Assembly (NCBI GenBank): GCA_903875345.1 | Contig: CAIQVS010000078.1 | Span: forward strand, 1-32,418 | Source: an uncultured Pseudomonadota bacterium | GTDB taxonomy: Bacteria > Pseudomonadota > Alphaproteobacteria > UBA9219 | Reading direction: 5' to 3' | Length of the DNA: 32,418 nt | In this document: positions 28,059 to 32,418 of the stretch, one piece after another | Position numbering within the stretch: the stretch's first letter is position 1 | Layout: every line of letters begins with the position of its first letter | Program-made: the position numbers and the translations under genes | Notes under the pieces: generated by a model | The model's database searches: none | What the model was told of the DNA's origin: nothing | What the model saw: the letters and a program-made list of their open reading frames with translations, nothing else

Positions 28059-28426
28059 ACGACACGCCTGAAATTATCGCTTTGCAGCCTGAAACCTTGA
28101 CGACAACCCTCCAAGCCATCGGCGAAAAGATTGTCGAGCGCCTGCGCACGGTCTTTGATCCGGAGATTCCGGTGAACGTTTATGACCTCGGCCTGATTTA
28201 CAAAATCGACATCAAGCCGCTTGAAGACGGCACGTTCGATGTCCATATCCAGATGACGCTGACGACTCCGAATTGCCCGATTGCCGAACAAATGCCGGCG
28301 ATGGTGCGCAACGCGGCCATCAATCTGGATGAAGTCCACGACGTCACGGTTGAGCTGGTCTGGGATCCGCCTTGGGACAAAACTCGCATGTCGGACGAGG
28401 CGAAGTTGCAGTTGAATATGTTTTAG
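28055..28426 (+). CDS. sufT: SufT / DUF59 (MIP18-like) Fe-S assembly factor
   Basis: VFDPEIPVNVYDLGLIYKIDI, MTLTTPNCPIAEQMP, VWDPPWDKTRMSDEAKLQL. Confidence 0.92.
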   Translation: MNDTPEIIALQPETLTTTLQAIGEKIVERLRTVFDPEIPVNVYDLGLIYKIDIKPLEDGTFDVHIQMTLTTPNCPIAEQMPAMVRNAAINLDEVHDVTVELVWDPPWDKTRMSDEAKLQLNMF

Positions 28427-28482
28427 GAATTGGGGGCGCGTCAGATAAAAGGTAGGAATAAGGGTGAAGAAAGAACCGAGGA

Positions 28483-28587
28483 ATCCCCCTCCCGCTTGCG
28501 GGAAGGGTTAGGGGCGGGCAAAATGTTGATGCAAAACCAGACGACACCGGCCATCACCCAACCTCTCCCGCAAGCGGGAGAGGGGCT
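28483..28587. repeat. palindromic intergenic element between sufT and sufA
   Basis: Arms CCCCCTCCCGCTTGCGGGAAGGGTTAGGG and ACCCAACCTCTCCCGCAAGCGGGAGAGGGG; each arm also forms a hairpin. Confidence 0.75.
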
Positions 28588-28660
28588 CCTCCGCTCTCGC
28601 TTCAAAGCGTATTCTCTACGATTAGGCTGATGCAGCCCTCTGGAAACACGGAACCCACCC

Positions 28661-29068
28661 ATGTCGCTTGATCACGTCTCAGGACCGGAAAACCACAATC
28701 CCGCACCGCCCTCCGGCGGCGCGATCCTGACGATCACGCCCGCCGCCGCCGAACGCATTAATGTCCTGCTGCGGAAAAAGATTCCGCAGCCGGAAGCGGT
28801 GCTGGTGTCGGTGACGAGCAAGGGATGCTCCGGCCACAGCTATGATTTGCAATATCTCGACCGCCTGTCCGACAAGCCGCCCTTCGCCGACGTGATCACC
28901 GAACATGGCGTGACGGTCGTCGTCGATCCGAAGGCGACGCTCTATATCGTCGGCTCGGTCATGGATTACAAGGAAAGCCCCACCCGCTCCGGCTTCGATT
29001 TCATCAATCCGAACGAAACCGGACGTTGCGGCTGCGGCGAGAGTTTCACGGTTGACCAGAAACCATGA
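28661..29068 (+). CDS. sufA: A-type Fe-S carrier (SufA/IscA/HesB)
   Basis: ITPAAAERINVLL, SVTSKGCSGHSYDLQYLD, GRCGCGESFTV. Confidence 0.92.
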   Translation: MSLDHVSGPENHNPAPPSGGAILTITPAAAERINVLLRKKIPQPEAVLVSVTSKGCSGHSYDLQYLDRLSDKPPFADVITEHGVTVVVDPKATLYIVGSVMDYKESPTRSGFDFINPNETGRCGCGESFTVDQKP

Positions 29069-29586
29069 ACCTTACGTGCCACATATTGGCCTTCCTCGCC
29101 CTTTATTTTGTCTGGTCCGGAGATGCCGTGGCTGATACGTATCACTTGCTGCCCGTCGCCAGCGAAAATTTGAATGAAGAAGACGTCAAATTGCCCACCG
29201 ATCTGCCCTCAGAACGGACATTGCTGATCCTCGCCTTTCAGCGCGAGCAACAGGACAATATTGACACTTGGATCAACGGCATGGCGCTGCGCCAAAGCAA
29301 CCTGCCTTGGCTTGAACTTCCGGTTATCGATAATCCGGGACTGCTGGGGCGCTGGTTCATTAATTCCGGCATGCGCAACGGGATTCCCGATACCGACATG
29401 CGTTCCCATGTCGTGAGTCTTTACACCGATAAAGCAGCGTTCTTGTCGGCTCTCGGCATCGTCGATGAGAAGTACTGCTACGCGTTGGTCGTTGACCGGT
29501 CTGGCCGCGTTCTGGAAAATGTGCGGGGAGATTATACCGCCGAAGGCGCGAAAAAGATTTTGCGTAAATTGAATAGCGAAGAATGA
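29065..29586 (+). CDS. secreted thioredoxin-fold-like protein of unknown function
   Basis: Signal peptide; LLILAFQREQQDNIDTW ... YALVVDRSGRVLENVRGDYT; ATGA overlap with sufA stop. Confidence 0.65.
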   Translation: MNLTCHILAFLALYFVWSGDAVADTYHLLPVASENLNEEDVKLPTDLPSERTLLILAFQREQQDNIDTWINGMALRQSNLPWLELPVIDNPGLLGRWFINSGMRNGIPDTDMRSHVVSLYTDKAAFLSALGIVDEKYCYALVVDRSGRVLENVRGDYTAEGAKKILRKLNSEE

Positions 29587-29649
29587 GATCGCCACACTTT
29601 GTTAACATTCACCTGCTGAAGTCTCATGGTCGTATGTGAGGACCAAGTC

Positions 29650-32265
29650 ATGAAAAAGCCCGTTGACGTTTTTCTTTCGGACTATACCGTTCCTGATTTC
29701 CTGATCGATCATGTCGATCTGGATATCGATATTCGCGGCGATCATGCCCGCGTCACATCGAGCCTGAAACTTCACCGCAATCCGGCAAGTAAAAAGAAAT
29801 CCGCGCCGTTGTTCCTGAACGGCGAGAGTCAGCATATTCTCGGCGTCGTGCTGAATGGCCGCGTGCTTAGCGCACGCGATTACAAACTGACCGCGCAGGG
29901 GCTCACTATCCCCGATATGCCCGCCAAGGCGGTGCTGGAGATCGCCAGCACTCATAACCCCTATGCCAACACTGCTTTATCCGGCCTCTATGCCGCCGGT
30001 CCTATGCTGAACACGCAATGCGAAGCCGAAGGTTTCCGCCGCATCACCTATTACCCCGACCGTCCCGACGTGATGGCGAAGTTCCGCGTCACGATCCACG
30101 CCGACAAAACGAAATTTCCGGTGTTGCTGGCGAACGGCAATCTGATCGGCAAGGGCTCTGAACGCGGCGGCCGACACTTCGCCGTCTGGGAAGACCCGTT
30201 TCCTAAGCCCTGCTATCTGTTCGCGATGGTAGCGGGCAAACTGGACAAGGTTAACGATCATTTTCGCACCCGATCGGGTCGCAAGGTTTTGATCGAGATT
30301 TACGTCGAGCCGGGCAAGAAAAACGAAACTGGATTCGCGCTCGTGGCGCTGAAAAAGGCGATGCGGTGGGATGAGCAACGCTTTGGTCTCGAATACGATC
30401 TCGACCGCTTCATGATCGTCGCGACGCCGTTCTTTAACATGGGCGCAATGGAGAACAAGGGGCTCAACATCTTTAACGACGCTTGCGTCCTTGGCCGCGT
30501 CGAGACCGCAACCGACGCGACAATTAGTTTTATCGAACGCGTCGTCGCGCATGAATATTTCCACAACTGGACGGGCGATCGTATCACCTGCCGCGACTGG
30601 TTTCAGTTGAGTTTGAAAGAAGGCTTGACCGTCTTTCGCGAACAGGAATTTATGGGCGCTATGAACTCCGTCGCCGTCGAACGGTTGGACAGCGTACGCG
30701 ATCTACGTCGCTCGCAGTTCGCCGAAGATGCGGGGGCCATGGCGCACCCCGTCCGTCCTGACCGTTATCAGGCCATCGACAATTTCTATACCGCGACCGT
30801 GTACGACAAGGGCTCGGAAGTCGTGCGCATGATCCAGACTCTCGTCGGCATCGACAGATTTAATCGTGGCATGAAGCTGTATGTCAAACGGCATGACGGG
30901 CAAGCCGTCACCTGCGACGATTTCGTCCGCGCCATGGCCGACGCCAATAGAATCGACCTGTCGCAATTCATGAACTGGTATCGACAAGCGGGAACGCCCG
31001 TGATCAAGGCCACGAGCCGTTACGACGCGAAAGCCAAGGTTTTGCGCCTGACGCTGCGCCAATCGACTCCGCCGACGCCCGAACAGAAAACCAAGAAGCC
31101 GTTGCATATTCCGTTTGCGGTCGGATTGCTTAATGAACAGGGGCGCGAGATTTTGCCAACGCAAATTCTGTCGATCAAAAAGCCGCGCCAAGAATTTGTT
31201 TTCCGCAACATTCCGAGCAAGCCGATTGTTTCTCTGCTGCGCGATTTTTCGGCTCCGGTACGGCTGGACTATGCGGCGACGGATGACGAATTATTATTAC
31301 TGCTCGCGCACGACACGGATGCGTTCAACCGTTGGGAAGCCAGCGTTAAACTGCTGACCAAATATCTGCTGCTGCTCGCCGACGGCAAGAAACCTGCGGC
31401 CAACGCTCTGGCGAAATTAACGGCGGCGCTCGGCTCGGTTCTGCGCGACGCGAAAACCGACGCCGCTTTCAAGGCGATGACCCTCGCGCTGCCAAGCGAA
31501 GGCGAGCTTGGCCTGACACTGAACGCCGCCGGACGGAAGATCGATCCCGATGCGCTGATCGCGGCGCGCAAGACGATGATCAAAATGATCGCAACAGCAT
31601 TACGGGATGATTTCGCTTCGGCTTTTGTCAAGCTTGCAAAACTCAGCCCCTCGGCCACCGACGGCGCGAGCATGGGCAAGCGTAGCCTAAAAAACCTGTG
31701 TCTGTATTATCGCGCCGTCTCGGACGACAAAACCATACTGGATCAGGTTTTCCGGCAAGCGACGGAATCCGGAAACATGACCGACCGCATCGCCGCGCTC
31801 GGCATTCTGGCGGAGAAAGATACGCCGCTGCGCGCCAAAGCTCTGGCGAAGTTCGAAAAAGACTGGAAGGCGATGCCGACCGTCATGGACAAATGGCTGG
31901 CCTTGCAAGCGGGGGCGAAACGCGCGGGCGTTCTGAAGGACGCGCAGCGCCTAATGAAACATCCGGCCTTCGACATCACGAATCCGAACCGCGTCTCGGC
32001 CTTGATTGGCGCGTTCGCGGGGAACATCGCCGGATTTCATGCCAAGGACGGCGCTGGATACCGTTTTATCGCCGACATGATTTTGCGCATCGATCCAATC
32101 AATCCGCACAAGGCGTCCGCCCTTACGAAGGCCTTCGCCCGTTGGCGCGATTACGAACCCAAACGGCAGAAGCTGATGCAACGCGAACTGAAACGCCTCG
32201 CGGCACAGAAAACCCTCTCGGCCAACACGCGCGAGATTGTGGTCAAGAGTTTGAAATCACTTTGA
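29650..32265 (+). CDS. pepN: aminopeptidase N (M1 family)
   Basis: GAMENKGLNIFN, VVAHEYFHNWTGDRITCRDWFQLSLKEGLTVFREQEF. Confidence 0.96.
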   Translation: MKKPVDVFLSDYTVPDFLIDHVDLDIDIRGDHARVTSSLKLHRNPASKKKSAPLFLNGESQHILGVVLNGRVLSARDYKLTAQGLTIPDMPAKAVLEIASTHNPYANTALSGLYAAGPMLNTQCEAEGFRRITYYPDRPDVMAKFRVTIHADKTKFPVLLANGNLIGKGSERGGRHFAVWEDPFPKPCYLFAMVAGKLDKVNDHFRTRSGRKVLIEIYVEPGKKNETGFALVALKKAMRWDEQRFGLEYDLDRFMIVATPFFNMGAMENKGLNIFNDACVLGRVETATDATISFIERVVAHEYFHNWTGDRITCRDWFQLSLKEGLTVFREQEFMGAMNSVAVERLDSVRDLRRSQFAEDAGAMAHPVRPDRYQAIDNFYTATVYDKGSEVVRMIQTLVGIDRFNRGMKLYVKRHDGQAVTCDDFVRAMADANRIDLSQFMNWYRQAGTPVIKATSRYDAKAKVLRLTLRQSTPPTPEQKTKKPLHIPFAVGLLNEQGREILPTQILSIKKPRQEFVFRNIPSKPIVSLLRDFSAPVRLDYAATDDELLLLLAHDTDAFNRWEASVKLLTKYLLLLADGKKPAANALAKLTAALGSVLRDAKTDAAFKAMTLALPSEGELGLTLNAAGRKIDPDALIAARKTMIKMIATALRDDFASAFVKLAKLSPSATDGASMGKRSLKNLCLYYRAVSDDKTILDQVFRQATESGNMTDRIAALGILAEKDTPLRAKALAKFEKDWKAMPTVMDKWLALQAGAKRAGVLKDAQRLMKHPAFDITNPNRVSALIGAFAGNIAGFHAKDGAGYRFIADMILRIDPINPHKASALTKAFARWRDYEPKRQKLMQRELKRLAAQKTLSANTREIVVKSLKSL

Positions 32266-32320
32266 AATTCATTGATACTTACCACCCCATGATTTTTAGT
32301 GGATATGGGATTTTGAGGGA

Positions 32321-32418
32321 TTGAGCACAGAAGATGAGATAACGCAGGCCTTGTTTACAAAGGGAAAGAGCGGATCGGACGATTTGTTTCAGACTGCCCG
32401 TGAGCGTGGTTTTTTTTG
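32321..32418 (+). CDS. possible start of a CDS running off the window
   Basis: Open frame from TTG (LSTEDEITQALFTKGKSGSDDLFQTARERGFF) with GAGG just upstream; truncated. Confidence 0.3.
   Translation, partial: MSTEDEITQALFTKGKSGSDDLFQTARERGFF

Noticed and set aside
1-32418. CRISPR arrays, tRNA/rRNA genes, phage or transposase genes
   Set aside because: No regularly spaced direct repeats, no tRNA T-arm/cloverleaf signatures, and no integrase or transposase-like translations were seen by eye; a tRNAscan/cmscan run would be needed to be certain

Overview
This 32.4 kb window looks like an alphaproteobacterial chromosome: dense, high-GC and mostly housekeeping genes. From left to right it contains: an O-antigen-polymerase-like membrane protein and a Tat-exported GH10 hydrolase; small secreted proteins; a PPP-family phosphatase; pyrD; an S24/HTH regulator; a SAM methyltransferase; lysS; a P-type Mg2+ ATPase (mgtA); an orphan His-rich protein; a protoglobin-coupled chemotaxis transducer; tsaE-amgK; ispA-xseB; an HxlR / flavodoxin-like / YceI module; and a SUF Fe-S operon (Rrf2 regulator, sufB, sufC, HAD hydrolase, sufD, sufS, sufU, sufT, sufA, thioredoxin-like protein), followed by pepN. 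No CRISPR array, phage, transposase or defence island was seen. Main points for a second look: (1) sufB and amgK each carry a single-nucleotide frameshift next to the same 9-mer GCAGGGGCG; (2) an IscR-type palindrome overlaps a perfect TATAAT just upstream of the suf regulator; (3) MITE-like elements with perfect terminal inverted repeats lie inside the suf operon and flank ispA-xseB; (4) a candidate ~170-nt sRNA has a promoter and a terminator; (5) the S24 regulator has Gly at the catalytic Ser position and a palindrome in its promoter; (6) a HAD hydrolase sits inside the suf operon. All family calls come from reading motifs in the translations; no database search was run.
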